Shown here: positions 32,481-47,402 of the stretch, piece by piece | Numbering within the stretch: the stretch's first letter is position 1 | How the letters are laid out: each line of letters opens with the position of its first letter | Assembly (NCBI GenBank): GCA_964019165.1 | Contig: OZ025282.1 | Coordinates: forward strand, 6,655,631 to 6,719,630 | Length of the DNA stretch: 64,000 nt | Direction: 5' to 3' | From: Mastigias papua | Taxonomy: Eukaryota > Cnidaria > Scyphozoa > Rhizostomeae > Mastigiidae | The notes under the pieces: model-generated | What the model was told of the DNA's origin: nothing | What the model saw: only the letters and a program-made list of their open reading frames with translations | The model's database searches: none | Program-made: the position numbers and the translations under genes

Positions 32481-34189
32481 TGTAGGTTCCTTATTTAAAA
32501 AGCCTGTATATCCTTGTTTCCTTCCATTCATTTTTGTCAGTGCTTAATATGCCATCTTTTGGCTGACACAGTAGGCCAGCCAAGTGTATGTAACCGTATA
32601 ATGAGACTTGCATTTGCAAACTTTGATATTATATTTATGAAATAGATTTTTAAAAATATTTGGTTTGTCAAAAAATGTCGAAATGCCGGAAAATTGACAA
32701 AAGAGGTGAAAAACATTATAAGTAAAAATAATATCTGTGCACATGTACTACGACAGCTTGCTATGCATTTTGCAGGAAAAGCAATGGCTGGTCCACATAA
32801 GAACTGATGCAGCTTTAAATAGACTCCATCCACTTCGAGCCGTTGAGTAAGCAATATACTCTTGCCTAAAGTTTAGAGTGATCATATTGACTTAATGTGC
32901 ACATTGTTTTCGTACAGTTCTATATAAAATTGTGCTTCTAAAAACTCCGTGTGTGTTTCTAGAGAAAGATCTGTGCAAATTACATTGAATATACACTAAG
33001 AGAGATTCTAGTTAAAGTAGAGTGTTGTCTATATATTATGATTCCCAACAAGTATGGTAACAAAACATGCATACTTTCAATTTCTGCTTGTCAGGTGCAT
33101 GTTCTTTTGGCTTATGCGAATCAAGGGCTATTCCTCAATATAGTAGCCACGAGAAAAACGTGCTGTTCTATATTTCCTTAAGAGTAACTCTGCTGAAGGC
33201 TCCACTTTTGCTTAGCTAAATGTCGATAGCGTTTGGCCACCTTGTTAAGCGTTGTATAATGGCATATAGACTTGCATAGACGTGTACAATGACGTTTCAT
33301 TACAGTCAAAACTCAGAGTTTGCGCATGGGCAGTCGTTTCACTAACAAAATGAGAGCCAAATCAAGGACAACAAACCTAATACAGTGTATATTTCACCTA
33401 GTCTTGCAAGACAAGGATTCATTCGCTATAAGTTTGAGGTTGGGGCTAGTCGTACTCCTGTTCGAGGATGCCCAGCTCTTTTTGACAGTGGCTTCAATTC
33501 GCTCGACTTAGCTGCAAAAGGTCTTCCATTGGATACACATTTTTTTAGAAGAAACAAACTCTCCGCTTTCAGCCTGGATGTTTCTTAACATTTTGTCAAA
33601 TCCTGCCTTAAATGTTTCCTATATGTTTTCTAAAATTCTTGAAATTTCCAATACCACAACAACCCAGATAATGCAACTGTGGAACGAGGGATAGAATATT
33701 CATGTACAGTGAATTATGCTTTGAATTATGTTATGAAACTGCATTTTGTTTGCAGTTCAGCGTGCCTGTGTTCCTTACGTGTTTCTTAACTTTTGCCTGA
33801 TTGAAGCGTCATACTTCCTATATACTTGTTTCTTTATTACGAGTAGACAAAAGCCGAACGCGGTTGGCCGTGGCTATATTCTATGAATGAAAAAGTCCCA
33901 TTAGTATGTTGAACCTTCCAGAAATACATATCATACCCAAAAGTATAACTCTCATAGAAATAAAATAAGGACACATATGTGGTCGACGTACGTCCTACAC
34001 CCCTCTTCGAAACAATTAAAACAAAAGTTGACGAGGAAGGCCATGATAAAACGGGCAAAGCATTACCTACGTCATTATTGCGCCACAACGAACTCCACCT
34101 CATAACCTTGGGAATACCTCACTATGTCCGTGAGTTTGTCCGTGAGTTAATATACGTGAAGGCCCCCAGAAAAGCCAATAAAGAGTTTT

Positions 34190-34370
34190 TCCAATCCGGC
34201 ATGGCATCGTTCTGTTTTTCGAGTGTTTACATTGAAACTAGTTATATCGTTTTCAAATCGTTCCGTTTTCAAAATAGCTTCATTTGACGCCGGTTAGGAA
34301 AACATTTCAGTGTAAACGGAAGGCCAAAATGGATTCAATCCATACCGTTCTCAAGTAAAAATGGTATTAG
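34190..34370. mobile_element. Decayed MITE-like inverted repeats
   Basis: GTGTTTACATTGAAAC near 34225 and TTTCAGTGTAAACGGA near 34306 are imperfect inverse copies, with CGTTTTCAAATCGTTCCGTTTTCAAA between. This is a common layout of short non-autonomous DNA elements. No duplication was found. Confidence 0.4.
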
Positions 34371-34493
34371 GTAAATGGGGCTTGAGATAGCATTGTTTGG
34401 CAAGTAAAGAATTTGAAAATGAAAATAAAAATAAAAGTAAGTCAACCGTAGACGATTGATGATTGGCCATGGTGTAGCGCTTTCGTACTAGAG

Positions 34494-34714
34494 CAGTGAT
34501 TCCCCAAACTGGGTGCCTCGGTCCCCGTAAAGAGTTTCAGGGTGATCACTAAGGGTTTCTTTGGAGTGTGAGGGGCTGTCATCATGTGTTGGACTCGTTG
34601 CCTCATCAAAGTTTAATTACCTTAGCATATATCTACCCCTCCAGAGTACCCTGATTCAAAAAAGTAAGACTAGAGGTCGCCATGTAAATTAATTTGACAG
34701 TTTAGGAGGCACTG
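34494..34714. mobile_element. hAT-like MITE
   Basis: It starts CAGTGATTCCCCAAACTG and ends, inverted, CAGTGCCTCCTAAACTG. It is flanked by TACTAGAG and CTCTAGAA, two variants of the TCTAGA-centred 8-bp site that hAT (Charlie-like) elements favour. The 221-base body encodes nothing. Confidence 0.6.
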
Positions 34715-35714
34715 CTCTAGAATGTCAGACTTCACCGATCGCTAATGATAACTGAACTGAACTGAAATAAATACTCAATTTGCGATTTGATTAGTACTTA
34801 TTACAAATACTGTTTATGTAAGGGATGTAGCTATGCTAATACCTGTTCACTTTTCAAGCGGATGCCAAGCGAAAAATGGCCAACAATAGTTAAAAGTGCG
34901 GCGAAAACAGGATTTAATCAAGAAGCAATAACTCACGGATTATTTCAAAATTAAATTTGGTGCATTTTCTCGGGGTGAGAAAAAAGAATTGAGTTTGAAG
35001 ATAAAATTAACGCTGTTGGAAATTCTTTATAAGTGCTTTATAAATGCAAACCAAATGGGAATCAGAGCAGACTTAAGTATGATAGGAGTTCCTTCATCAA
35101 CTAAAGCATTTCCCTTTTCTTTATCTTTAAAAAAGACTTATTAATATACAACAGCAAAATGTAGTTAATTGAATTCTACTGAGCCATCCAGAGTAGGAAA
35201 AGACACAAGGTCATCTAGCGCCCACTTTGGATGATGCCTATATTATAACATTTTATCACACAACAAACGGTGAAAAAAACGGAAAGGTTGCATGGTTCTG
35301 TAGCAATCACTGAAGAAAGATTAATGCAGTTTGATATATTAATCTTCAATCTCGAATCATAATTGATATATAACTGAAGAATTATCACTGCACGAAGGGA
35401 AACATCCTTTTGCAATCGTTGTCATATGAAATGAAAGCCCAATATTCAAGACAGAAAACATTTCTTACCTCCAAGGAACTAGAGAAATTCCCAGGAACTT
35501 TATTTTCAACTGGGGTTGCAAATTTTACTTAGAGTGAACTATTGCAATGTTCATACTATGAACGATATTGAGAGCCAACGAAATAACACAGATTCAGTTT
35601 TTGATTATTTTAAATATGTGCACCTAATTTTAGGCAACCGAGTCTGGAAGAACAAGTTTGATAATGCTGAACTACGTATTATGCACGCTATAAGGTAGTG
35701 AGCAGCCACTTTCA

Positions 35715-35830
35715 GGACAAAAGAAAGGGGAAGAAGGTAAAGATAAACTCATACGGTTCTTGCATTGGGAAGTGCTTGTGAGAAAGGCTGCTTGTTCTCA
35801 AGCTGACAAATTCGATAGGCAGAGAGGGAA
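35715..35830. repeat. Dispersed repeat related to 40985-41110
   Basis: AGGTAAAGATAAACTCATAC, GGGAAGTGCTTGTGAGA, GCTGCTTGTTCT align with AGGTAAAGGTTAGTCCCAT, GGGGAGTGCTTGTTAGA, ACACTTATTCT at 40985. The similarity is moderate. It may be a SINE body. Confidence 0.4.
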
Positions 35831-36825
35831 GCTAGTTCCTCTCCACCCCTATTTTCTGAAATTTCAATTTTTGAGGGGCCGCTGGATCATTCCAACAGAT
35901 TGAAAGCATATTGGATGTACCGCTTCCCATCGTATTGTACCTAAAACCCCAGGCTCAAGTGTCACTACGATTATGAGTTTAAGAAATTATCGTTAGTCAC
36001 CCTGATCAAATTCTTAGTTCCCGAAGTCTTCATGTGAAAGATCAAGGAAAACTTGAGAATGCTAGATACTATTGTAACAAAACTTTCAAAGAAGATCAAA
36101 AACCAGGCACCGCAACTGTTCTGCAACTGTACAGTAAATCTGGCGAAAAACTCCGAATACACAAAAAAGTTGGCAACAGTTGAATCACAAGCAAACTCTG
36201 ATGAAAATCAAACTACACTGTTTGCAAGCAGATGAGGTGCCCCAAAAACTATATAGTTCCGTGTATCATGTCTTGAAGCTACGCCAGAGAGAAACTTAAC
36301 TACATATATAGTTTTGAAAGTAATTCAATTCAAATTGAACTTCAATAGACATTCCTCTTCAATGCATACAAGAATAATGAAGGTACGCAAATCAGATCCT
36401 CCTCCTAATTTTCATTGTTCCTTGCCCATAAAAGCAATTATAGAAGTGCGTTAGGCCTCAGTTTGCATAAAACTGTTGCGGGAGAAAGACTTCGTAGGAG
36501 AGCGTTCAGAACAAGTTGCCGACTTGGGGTATGTCATCCGCAATAGATTTGTATAGTAATTAATAACGTACATTGGTTTTGGTGACCTCTGAACAATGAC
36601 TGTTCTGGCAGTTTGACACGCGGGCTTAGATGCTACTGTGGCACGCGAGTTCAGCTGCTACCTTGACTTGGTGACTAAACAGATATTTCAGTTTTAATGT
36701 ATCATGGGTATAATTTGTCGCCGTAACTAACAGTGATTAAAGTATTTCTGTAGCTCCTTAGATCAAATAGCAACTGGATACCCTGTGAATTTTGCAATCT
36801 GAAATAGCTTAGAACAGGGATAGGC

Positions 36826-37185
36826 AGTCTCTGGCCCGCGGGCCAAATTCGGCTCACAAAATGTCCTTAGTGGCTCGTTGACTTTGAAGATCCTGGTCAC
36901 ATAGAACTTTAAAGACAGATAAGTTTTGTATGACAACGCTCATTTAACATCATAACCAGTTTGTAAAGCCGATTCTCAATTTATACACAAGATTTGCATG
37001 GTGCATATTAACTATACGGCCAACTTACATGCTATTGGACTAATATTTGCAATGAAACTTGAAACAAATTTTCTCTATCTGGCCTGACCTGTCAGATCAA
37101 CAAGCCAGAAATCGGAGATTTGGCCCCAATGGATAGAGTCTCACAGAGTCAAAGTAAGCTCCGATTTTGTCCCTGTACCTCATGC
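36826..37185. mobile_element. Probable hAT-type non-autonomous element
   Basis: The left end CAGGGATAGGCAGTCTCTGG, then CCCGCGGGCCAAAT, is the typical start of many hAT MITEs (CAGGGGTGGGCAA ... GGCCCGCGGGCC). The right part has AGATTTGGCCCC and GTCCCTG as imperfect inverse matches. No target duplication is visible, so the right boundary is uncertain. Confidence 0.5.
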
Positions 37186-37189
37186 AATG

Positions 37190-38960
37190 TATGATATTGT
37201 ATTGTACCGTACGAGAATCTCTGTGAAAAATATCAAAAATTGAATGCTAATAAAGACATAAATGGCGCTCACTTTTTATATTTTGCTACAAACAAATCAA
37301 ACTGAGCATTAATAAGAAAGGAGATGTGTCAATCCGAAACGAGTGACTTAATGTATCAGATATGTTTCCTTTGGGTATTCATTTAGCTCTCTCAACTAAC
37401 CGTCAAACTTTTAATTCAACGGTGATAGCCAGCAGTGTAGTAATGTACCTTTCTACTTTCTTTGCATCAGCTATCGGTCCAGCGTCTGGCAATCTTACAG
37501 CAACGTAACTTTGCCGTTTCCGCTATTGTGCAACACAATGATAGCGCCACATCAGTAACGTCAATCGCAGTAGCTGGGGGAATAAAAGAAAATTATTACT
37601 ACATTAACAAATGAAAACTAGGTCTAAAGGTAAAGATAATCCAGAAGGAGATGATAGCAAGGGCTAAATTAATAGAGTCCAAGTGTGAGATTGAAACGTT
37701 GCGAGATTCTACAGCTAGAGCATTACAGCACAATTCACTATGGTTACGACACTTAAAGTCTTTCGATCGTCCGAATCTTCAATATGTAGCACTACATATC
37801 TAATATCTATGAGTTTTAGGCTGCAGTCTGATCTAATATACTTGTAACTGAGCACTTCAATAACACAAAGTCGTCCATGTTTTCGAGGGAGCAAAGTAGC
37901 TAAGTAAGAGAAAGGCAGATTGCAGAAGTTTCAGCACGCCTAGCCCAAATCCATATGTGCTAAATGAAAATCTAAGTGCCAATTCCTGCGTTGTTGTTTG
38001 CTTTCATCATTTAAAGCAGTTAATCGTGATTCATCGAGTATTACTATTGCCCACCCTTTAACATGCCATTTGTGGATCATTTTGATCCAAGTTTATATAA
38101 AGTTCTTTACTTTTAGCTGCTTTCTGATAAAAAGGCAAAATACTTCCTCACACAGAGAATTTCAAACATACATTCACACCAAGGCCGATTGAAGAAGACA
38201 ATAACATGAACGGTACATAATATCTAATCGTCCCCATACGTGACCGACCAAAAGCTTTTTTCCAATATGGACGGCTTCTCAAGGGGACGCTTTGTTGTTC
38301 TGAGCAACCAAAATACAAATAAAACTGCTAAACGCCTCTAAAAGTTCGTTTTCATTCATCAAATTTGAAACTAGTATCTGGTATTGACTCTAAGTGAATG
38401 ACTTGGTTTGGTCTACATGTAGATATTGCCTCAGGTCATATCAACGACCTCTTGCACTGGGCACGAAAATATTGAAATGCAAATTTATGAAAAAAGCAAG
38501 AAGGCATGCATAGCCCTGAACCTACAAATCACCTTATCTGCAAAATACACAGAACACTGTGTGCTTCAAAATCAGATTTACATAGAATCCTCACTTCAAA
38601 GCAACAAAGATATCTTGTAGTCTAGATTTCATAGGCTCTACTTATCCCTTTATTAATATATCATATTATCCTAATCTTCTTAAGCTTCAAAACCATTTCG
38701 CCGTTTAATTCAACCTGTTCTCTTTCCACACTGATACGTTACACCATAGCTCCCTGCATTAGAAATTGTTCTGAAACTTTGATACTAACAATGTTCCTAA
38801 CTACAGTTTCAATATTAGACGTTTCCTACCAGCATCTTTATTCCAAATAAAAGCTAACTCGGTCAAAAATCAGCAGCAAGGTATGGGCAAGCAACAATAT
38901 GATGTAAGATGTGTAAGTACAAATAGCAAAGAGAGTATGCTCGAGAGCAGTGTTTATTTA
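37190..38960. other. No gene recognised
   Basis: AT-rich sequence with only short open frames (for example 37998-38192 and 38426-38620). None of these has a recognisable domain or flanking splice pattern. Confidence 0.4.
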
Positions 38961-38966
38961 TATAGC

Positions 38967-39092
<126 letters not shown>

Positions 39093-39099
39093 CTAGTGG

Positions 39100-42000
39100 T
39101 GCATACTGAGGAGTTCAAATTGAAAAATTTCACAAAGAAGGCATCTTTACAACAAAGTTTTCTTCACTTTTCTACCCTCACCTACCAAAATCATTTTTAT
39201 GTGATGTGCAAAACAGAAAAAAATATGAAAGTTATAAGGAAGTTAAACGAGGTCTTCTACCTGGCAGGACTGAATTGTCATCCAACGCATGTACTAATCT
39301 GTGAATATTTGCTAGACTCTACAATTGAAGAGTACGAATAAGACAAAACCGATGATAACTTACTTGATAACTCATTATCAAAGCCAAAATAGAAACTTCC
39401 TGAAAGTGAGATAACGAGCCAAAGGCACAGTCAAAAGCACAAAGGTAAAGGCTACTGTGTGGCACAAAGCCAATACCAAACTTCATCCTGTATTTCTTAA
39501 ACTATATTTCCTCTTCTTTTGCATCATTTTCGATAATCATTGTGAATGACGTAAGACTTCAGGGATTCTGAATCAAATGGACATAGATATGCACCATGTG
39601 GTACGCTGATATACTCTGTAAGCTCTATACTGCAGATAGCCCTCAAAAAATAGGCAAAAATGAAACATTCGGGAGTATGGGAGTAAAGTCATTGCATAAC
39701 AAGTGACAGACTTAACATTCACTATCACATGTAGGAACAAAACACTTCACTTAGAAGTATGGAGAGCTATACCTCATAATGGGAACAATGTTCTGCACCA
39801 AATCATCTTTATAGTTCTTTAAAGCTAACAGCTTGAATATAAGCTTTATTAGATAAACTTTATATTTCCAATGTCAACATTTCAAATGGGATATTTAAAA
39901 GATGGCCTATAGAACCGATCTGAGGTCTACATTTCACAGAGTAAATTGCCTTCATTTGGGGACCATTTTTGATTTCCTAATGGACAGCAATAATTACACG
40001 TGTTTAGTTTCAATAAAGCATATAAACAAAGTTTAAGAATTGGTCAATAAATAGACTACCTCGCAGTTTTCTGAGGCCAAAAAGAACTTTCTAAGCACTT
40101 TTTAAAAGCTATCTGAACTCAGGAACAATTGCTCTTTTCTGGATAAAGTGATTTAACCACATTATGTAAAATCTTAAATTGCTGAGCTGTTCATCTTTTC
40201 AGGAACCAAAGCTAGAGGTATGAAGACTAGGGGACATGGGATTGGTGGGGGGTGTCACGCTCCCAATGTTTATGAAGCTGTATAAAAATTTAGTCATAAA
40301 GCAGGAAATCTAGCTTGTATCACTGAGATTCATCAAATTTCAGTCTGCAATTCATCCATTCTGTTGGTCTTAGTTGGTCATATTTAACGCTCTGTTCGAG
40401 ATGCTGCAATTAACTTGCTGTTAATAGAAGCTGTCATCGTTATTTCCTTGAGCTCTTTAAAATACAGTTGATCAAGAAAATAGATGGCGACCACTTTTGT
40501 CTATATGCCACCCATCCAAGTAAAATTGTGTAAGCACATATGTGATGAAAACCAATGGCACTTGCATTTCGCATGAAGCTAAACTTCCGCAGAGTACTGA
40601 TCAGTATCATTACAGCTAGAAGCCTATAAAATGATCCAGCCGACGATCGCACCATACTTCCAGGAATTCCCTAAACGTTAAAGGGTGTAGGGGGCAACCT
40701 TTATCCGAAGGGAACTTTGGAGCATAATACCAGCAACCATATATTTTGAAATCATAGACAAAGCAAATACAGGTATGTTTCATTGAAGGAAGATCTAGGT
40801 AGAAATGCTATTAATACATACAAGAGACATGATTTAGGAAATTCAACCAGAAAAAATTGTACCAAAGTTTGCAAAGGCACAACAGATAATCACCATCTCA
40901 TTTAGCTACTACTCAATTAAGAAACTCTAGGCCCAATGATGAGCCTCTGCAGGACAGCTAATAATGGTATTTTCTCATGAATAAAGGTAAAGGTTAGTCC
41001 CATCATAGTCCCATATACGATTCCATACGTCGGGGAGTGCTTGTTAGAGAGGACACTTATTCTGAGCCCCCGGCATAGTGAGCTAGGGTTTTCCTACGAG
41101 TAGAATCGTTAAATACATGCTGCACTAGACAGGAAGAAACACCCACATGTACCTAGATATTTTGTTCTCATGATCAAGTCAGCACTCCTTGCTTATAAAT
41201 AGTTAATAGTTTGAGACCTGACCCATCCTGACCAATGCATGTGCGCTTTACCAGCAATATTCATAAGGACAAACTGATTTTCAAGGGGCCGTCCATAACT
41301 TCCAATGAATGACTTCCATTGATGGCCGACTTCCATTGATTGAAAGAAAGTCGTAAAATTAACACAAGGTAACATGCGCGCTCTTGATAAATATTTAACG
41401 TTACTACTTTCTAAATAGCATAAATATTTATTATTTACTCGCCTATCTAACTTGCTAGAGCTTAGTTGCAGTTACACCGATAATGCATCTTCAAAGAAAG
41501 ACCACACCCATCTTTTACAAGAATGTGAACCAGTAGAAGGTTCTTATTTAGATTCTGACCTACAGAGTATAGAATAGTACGAGTAAGGCGCTAAGGTTTG
41601 CTTGTTCCTATAGCCTACTTGTGTGGGCAGAAGTGGAGGCATGTCTCTAATCTGCTTTTTTCTGGATAGATGATTTGCTTTTGTGCTGATATCATGTTTG
41701 CAATGGCATTATCTTGAATCCAGAAAAAGGGGATGATTTTGTGGAAACTACACATAACAACAGTAATTGAAATTCCTTTCTTACATCCTGTCCAGAGTTT
41801 TGTTCATTAAGGAAGGTGATCAGTATTTTCTGCTTTGTTCGGAGGAAGACTTAACAGTCTTACGGAATATGTAAGCCCTCATTAGAGCTAAACAACTTCC
41901 TTTCCACCTTGAAGGGGCTGATAGGCATCCAGGTAATGCAAACGTCTGGAAATTTTCCTTAAATTATGGGTAATCTACCTGAATGACTATCATTTTACAC

Positions 42001-43330
42001 AGCTATGCGCATATCAAATTTCAAATGGAAGGAAAAGTCCCCTAATTCTCTCTTGAATACTAGAATCAGCACCTTACGTACTAAACTCGATAGCTTCAGT
42101 TTTATGCTCTGAACTCCAAGGAGAAAAAACCCTAGAACAAACTGGATAACGGACAATTGCAAGACCCATAGTAGTACATACTAACTGAATACTTTTGCAT
42201 ATGCTCCTCTATTTAACTCTACGTAGACATGTAAATCTAGATGTGAAGTTTAGGACATATAAGCAAAAAGTAAGCTAGATTTTGCAGTTTAATTCAGTAA
42301 CACTACATAGCAAAATGAAAGTCCAAAAATATAGCATAGCCTGACCACTGTGACAACATACTACACTCAGCCTTACCACAGCCATACTTTTTATCATATC
42401 ACACAGGAAAAACAGCACTTAAACTCCAACAAGGGCAGTTACGCCAAAGATGGGGGCCATACAATGAGGGGCCAAGAAGAAGTATGACCAAAATGGCCAG
42501 TTTAATATTGCCCTCAAAGCAGATGTCTTGTTCAAGCCGCGATTACATTTCACTATTATTAAATTTTCCACTTCAATTTTCCACAGCAATACTACTTGTG
42601 CGTGTGTGCGTATTCATAATGAAATTTAAGGAATCAAAGCTATAGCAATCAAAAATAAAACAGTTCAATCTATCACTGAGCAAAAACTATAGCAAGCAAT
42701 ATCCATAAATCAAGCTGTAATAATCTCTCTATGTGATTTCAATATGGGCAAGATTATTTATTACATACATTGTGCACCTTGTTGCTATGCGGATTTCTGT
42801 ATACAGTGTTCAGTATCAGGCTGGTTGTAAGCTCACTTTGGCTCATATACTTAGCATAAGACATGGTTAATGCTCTCCACTTTTAAATAGTGTCTTTTGC
42901 ACTCGACATGAGAGATTGCTGAAGTAGAAATGCACTGCGTTGCAAGCTATAAATAAAAATTGCACTATTTACTTAGTTTCTATACAGTGTCCAGAAGACA
43001 CACGTTTTGCAAGATTCATCTGCGATTCTACTAATACAACAGTTAAAAAGACAGCCACACCCATGATCCTGTCTTTCATCCAGTTCAATAAAAACATCTC
43101 TGTGTTCCAAAAAATTGTATTATGGATCTTACATACAGTAAAAAGATTACTGTTTTCAACTTAAAAGCCCTTGACGGATAAAACGATAATTGTAGCACGA
43201 ATATACGTGGAACAAATTGGGGCTAAAGAGTTTCAAGCTAAATGCCAAAGCTTGACCCAAAAACTAAGTCTATAAAAATAAATGCAAATATAAATAAATA
43301 AATAAACAGATAAATATGTATATAAACATG
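39100..43330. other. Gene desert
   Basis: Apart from the dispersed repeat at 40985-41110 I recognise no exon, TE protein or structured repeat in these 4.2 kb. Confidence 0.4.
40985..41110. repeat. Dispersed repeat (SINE-like body)
   Basis: AGGTAAAGGTTAGTCCCATC ... ACGTCGGGGAGTGCTTGTTA, then GAGCCCCCGGCATAGTGAGC and TCCTACGAGTAGAATCG. It resembles 35715-35830. No polymerase III boxes were found in the part seen. Confidence 0.4.

Positions 43331-43334
<4 letters not shown>

Positions 43335-43420
<86 letters not shown>
43335..43420. repeat. (TA)n microsatellite
   Basis: It consists of about 43 TA units, preceded by AAATAAATAAATAAAC and followed by unique sequence. The bases at 43500-43580 carry short imperfect repeats of GATTCTTC/GAAGAATC. 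Confidence 0.95.
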
Positions 43421-43421
<1 letters not shown>

Positions 43422-44454
43422 CCAGGAATGAAGCTGTAAATGAAGTATCAATGCAGCGTTTTTCTCAAGCACTCTCCATTTGGCCAATTTTTCGATGAAT
43501 GCCACTCTTTCGTTTAAGGATGACTCTTCACTCAAGAGAAATTCTTCCCTGAAGAACGATTCTTCGTTAAGGATGATTCTTCAGCTGTCCCCATTAGCAT
43601 TTTGCCACATGATTTCAGTTGTCCTTGTGTAACATGTCCCTACATTATCTGCTCAATGCAATTTAGGTAAATCCATGAAAATACTTCAAGATTCAATGGC
43701 ATATTTATTTGCAACGCTCCTTTTTCGATGTTTAAAAGCTCTTGTATTAAGTCTCGAATCTCCTCTTTAGCATACCTGAAAGTTCAATACTCAGAACTTT
43801 TCTACACTGGGATTATTTGGCTGGGTCCCTTTGATGATGATTTCTTAAACTTCGACCTTTTATCAGCCTGCTCTGCAAGGTCCAATCGATCCTTTCGCAA
43901 TATGAGCAAATTAACGTAATTTTAGGCCGAAACCTATCCTTCATGTTCCGCAAGCGTTTATCCTTCAAAATGATTGTTGCATTGGCATACAAGCAATTCA
44001 AACAAGAAATCTCAAGTAGAAAAGCTTCTCAATTTATCCTGGTACAATGAGTTTCAACTTAGTGCAAATAGTTAATTTCGCTCTGGTATCTCTTCTTATT
44101 TCATTTTCACAACTTCACTCTAGAAGAATACATTAGAAGAAATCATAATCTTCAGTAGGATACCATCCATATTTGAACTAGGCATCTCTGATATGTAATA
44201 TTTCTTAGAAGAGCAATGCTATTGTAAGATAAAACATGTAAATCAGAGCTTCAAACTTAAGAATATTTTTTCTTGTGCACCAAGATTGAACTTCTTCCGG
44301 TAAACTGTCATACCATGTCAAAATCACACCAAACTCACTCCAACACACGATAGCATATATTACCACACCATACTGCATAGTACCAGATCAGACTCAACCA
44401 CGCAAGATCATGAGTGCAATGGCCCATATACCACACCATACCAAGCCTCTCCCC

Positions 44455-44935
44455 TATGAGATGCTATTTCATACCATAGCATTCCATAATATACCATGCT
44501 ATGCTGTGCTATGCTATTCTATACTATACTTTATTATACTATGCTACAATATCATAGCTGACCAAGCAAAACCAGAACAGACCATATAATAATAAACCAT
44601 ACCATACTATACCATGCCATGCCATTCCGTGCCATACCATACCACACCACACCATACCATAACATACCATACCATAACATACCATACCATAACATACCAT
44701 ACTATACCATACCATAACATACCATGCCATACCACAACATACCATAACATACCATAACATACCATACCATAACATAACATACCATACCATACCATAACAT
44801 ACCATACCATACCATACCATACCATAACATACCATACCATACCATAATATACCATACCATACCATACCAGATCACATCATACCAGATCACATCATAACTT
44901 ACCATACCATGCCATCCCAGATCATGATATAATAT
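44455..44935. repeat. (ATACC)n pentanucleotide array
   Basis: It is roughly 480 bases of ACCAT/AACAT pentamers with frequent single-base variants. The two flanks decay gradually (ACACCATAC, CTATGCTAT). Open frames on the minus strand (WYGMVCYGM repeats) follow from the array. Confidence 0.93.
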
Positions 44936-44999
44936 TCTACACTATAACCTACTATGAGGTCTCTCAATGTTACCAATCACATCTATGTCTTTCAGCTTC

Positions 45000-45330
45000 T
45001 TAATTCTTCTCTACCTTCAATCCCTCTGCACGTTTCACATCAAAGTGGTTTATCCCAAAAGTGATACTCCCTTAGTAAGAAATGGAAGCAATTGCTTGAT
45101 CATTAATCATTATAACAATCGCTTGATTACTAATTGTAACAGTCACTCGATAAAGTCAAAAAGCAGTTCCTTGTCGTAGAGCAAAATCATGGAATGAGGT
45201 CAGCATGGAAATAAACTGTTACCCTCCCTCACAACTGTAAAAATTCTATCAATGATTAGATAAATTTTGTACATTCTAATTTCCTTTACATTTTATTATG
45301 TTAACAGTAGAAATTATAACTAAATCCTTT
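45000..45330 (+). mobile_element. Possible C-terminal scrap of a LINE
   Basis: YLQSLCTFHIKVVYPKSDTP, then RNGSNCLI, and after a frameshift RAKSWNEVSMEINCYPS, resemble the R-x-W-N-x(L/V)-P-x-EI end of jockey-like ORF2 proteins. The match is by general shape only. Confidence 0.28.
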
Positions 45331-45339
45331 ATAAATGAG

Positions 45340-46730
45340 ACTATTTTCAATTAAGTTTCCTATAGGCGATTTTGTAAAACAGTTAATTATCGCTTAAATT
45401 TGTTACCGCTATGAATTTTGAAAAATCAAATGAAATATCACCGATAACACCATTATTCTATTTAGTGCACCTTGCTTAACAGTATCATTGGCTATTTTCA
45501 AGTTGATACGTCCCATGTTTACATTCTTTTGGGCTTACTCTCCTCAGATAATATGTTTGCCTGCTTTGCTCTAACAAACATTGATGTCTTATTCAGTCTG
45601 TACGAAGTCCAGGTGCTAGCAGTGCAAACGAGTTGCAAGATCGTTGATTGACCCAGCTGCAAATTCTACTAAGGGAAAAAACGTGCACCTTACCCTCTCC
45701 AATATACCATAGAGATGTTCCAAGAATAGCTAGTATCAAAAGAACAGGGTAGATTTAATCATGCCAATTATTGTCGAACTGTCTTGGTGCGCACGCTTTG
45801 TCATGACTCGTGCTGCATACCCAGTGAGCCCCTGTAATGCTCTAAGCAGTCTCATCCACACATAAGATTTAACACTCTAGACTCTTTGTTAAGAATCTGA
45901 GGTTTCTTTCACTAATTATCCCTAGTTTCAAATGAACGCCGTCGGAGCCTTAAAGCTACCCTTATCCTAAGCCGTAATTAACAAATCATAAAGAAATTCA
46001 TAGGCTTTCATTCAATATTTCCAGAGAGGCTTTCATAACTAGTTTCTTTGAATGGATTATGGAGCAATAAGAGTCTGAACAACGCCTGTAGCGAGCTTCA
46101 TCTAATAGCAAGCGATTTTCAACGGCAGGAGAGCAATGAATTTGTTGTCATCACCTTTAATCATCCTTTGTGGAGTGATTTTGAAACAGAATAATGCATT
46201 TATTCTCCAAATCGAAATTAGAGCAAGGGGAGCTACATTAATACGTGTTTGATGATAAAGCTCCTCGGAATGACCTCCAATACCAATGCTGAAGTGTCGA
46301 ACGTTGTTCATCTTCTGGTAAGATCTGGCAAGATGGGCATACAAGTACTTTTTGTGTGTGTTTCACCTTTAACCAAACACATTGCCCTTTAGCCGCCCTT
46401 AAATTGCCCTAAAAGCTATCCCGGTGTAGTTCCAATCAGGTACACATTTCTTGCGTGTCTATTGGGTTTATGCCCCAGCTTAGCAAACCCTACTTTTTCG
46501 AAGTGAGCTTACGCACGACGTGAAACTTATCTAATCACCACTTAAGTGGGGAACTCCTTCCAACTCTGTTCATTAGAATGAAGGTAATAAAGAGGAACTA
46601 TCTTATTCAACCTCTAATTGCATCTATCAATATTGTCGGTGAGCTTAAAGTGCCTAAATTTTTCTTTAAATTATCTATACACAGACCCCTTTAAAATCAA
46701 TAAGGAAATTAGTAACTTGTTGAATTACCG
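45340..46730. other. No gene recognised
   Basis: Short open frames only (for example 46102-46344 minus, 80 codons, without a domain). No repeats with readable ends. Confidence 0.4.
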
Positions 46731-46735
46731 TAATA

Positions 46736-46962
<227 letters not shown>

Positions 46963-47142
46963 AACCTCCCCTCTCTAACTGTTAACTTCATTTCAACTCC
47001 TGTCAATTCCAGGTATCTACTATTGCACTCCCTCTGCCATGTTTAAACTTTTAATTGTTACGTAATAAGTACACTATGTTCCGGATGTTTTTTGCAAGTA
47101 TGTAAAGTATAAATGTTTTTGAGTGTATATAATGTTTGTTGA

Positions 47143-47402
<260 letters not shown>

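Noticed and set aside
33320..33588. Open frames including GASRTPVRGCPALFDSGFNS
   Set aside because: It looked like a possible exon, but I could not place it in a family or find a convincing donor.
44539..44905. WYGMVCYGM open frames
   Set aside because: They are products of the ATACC pentanucleotide array.
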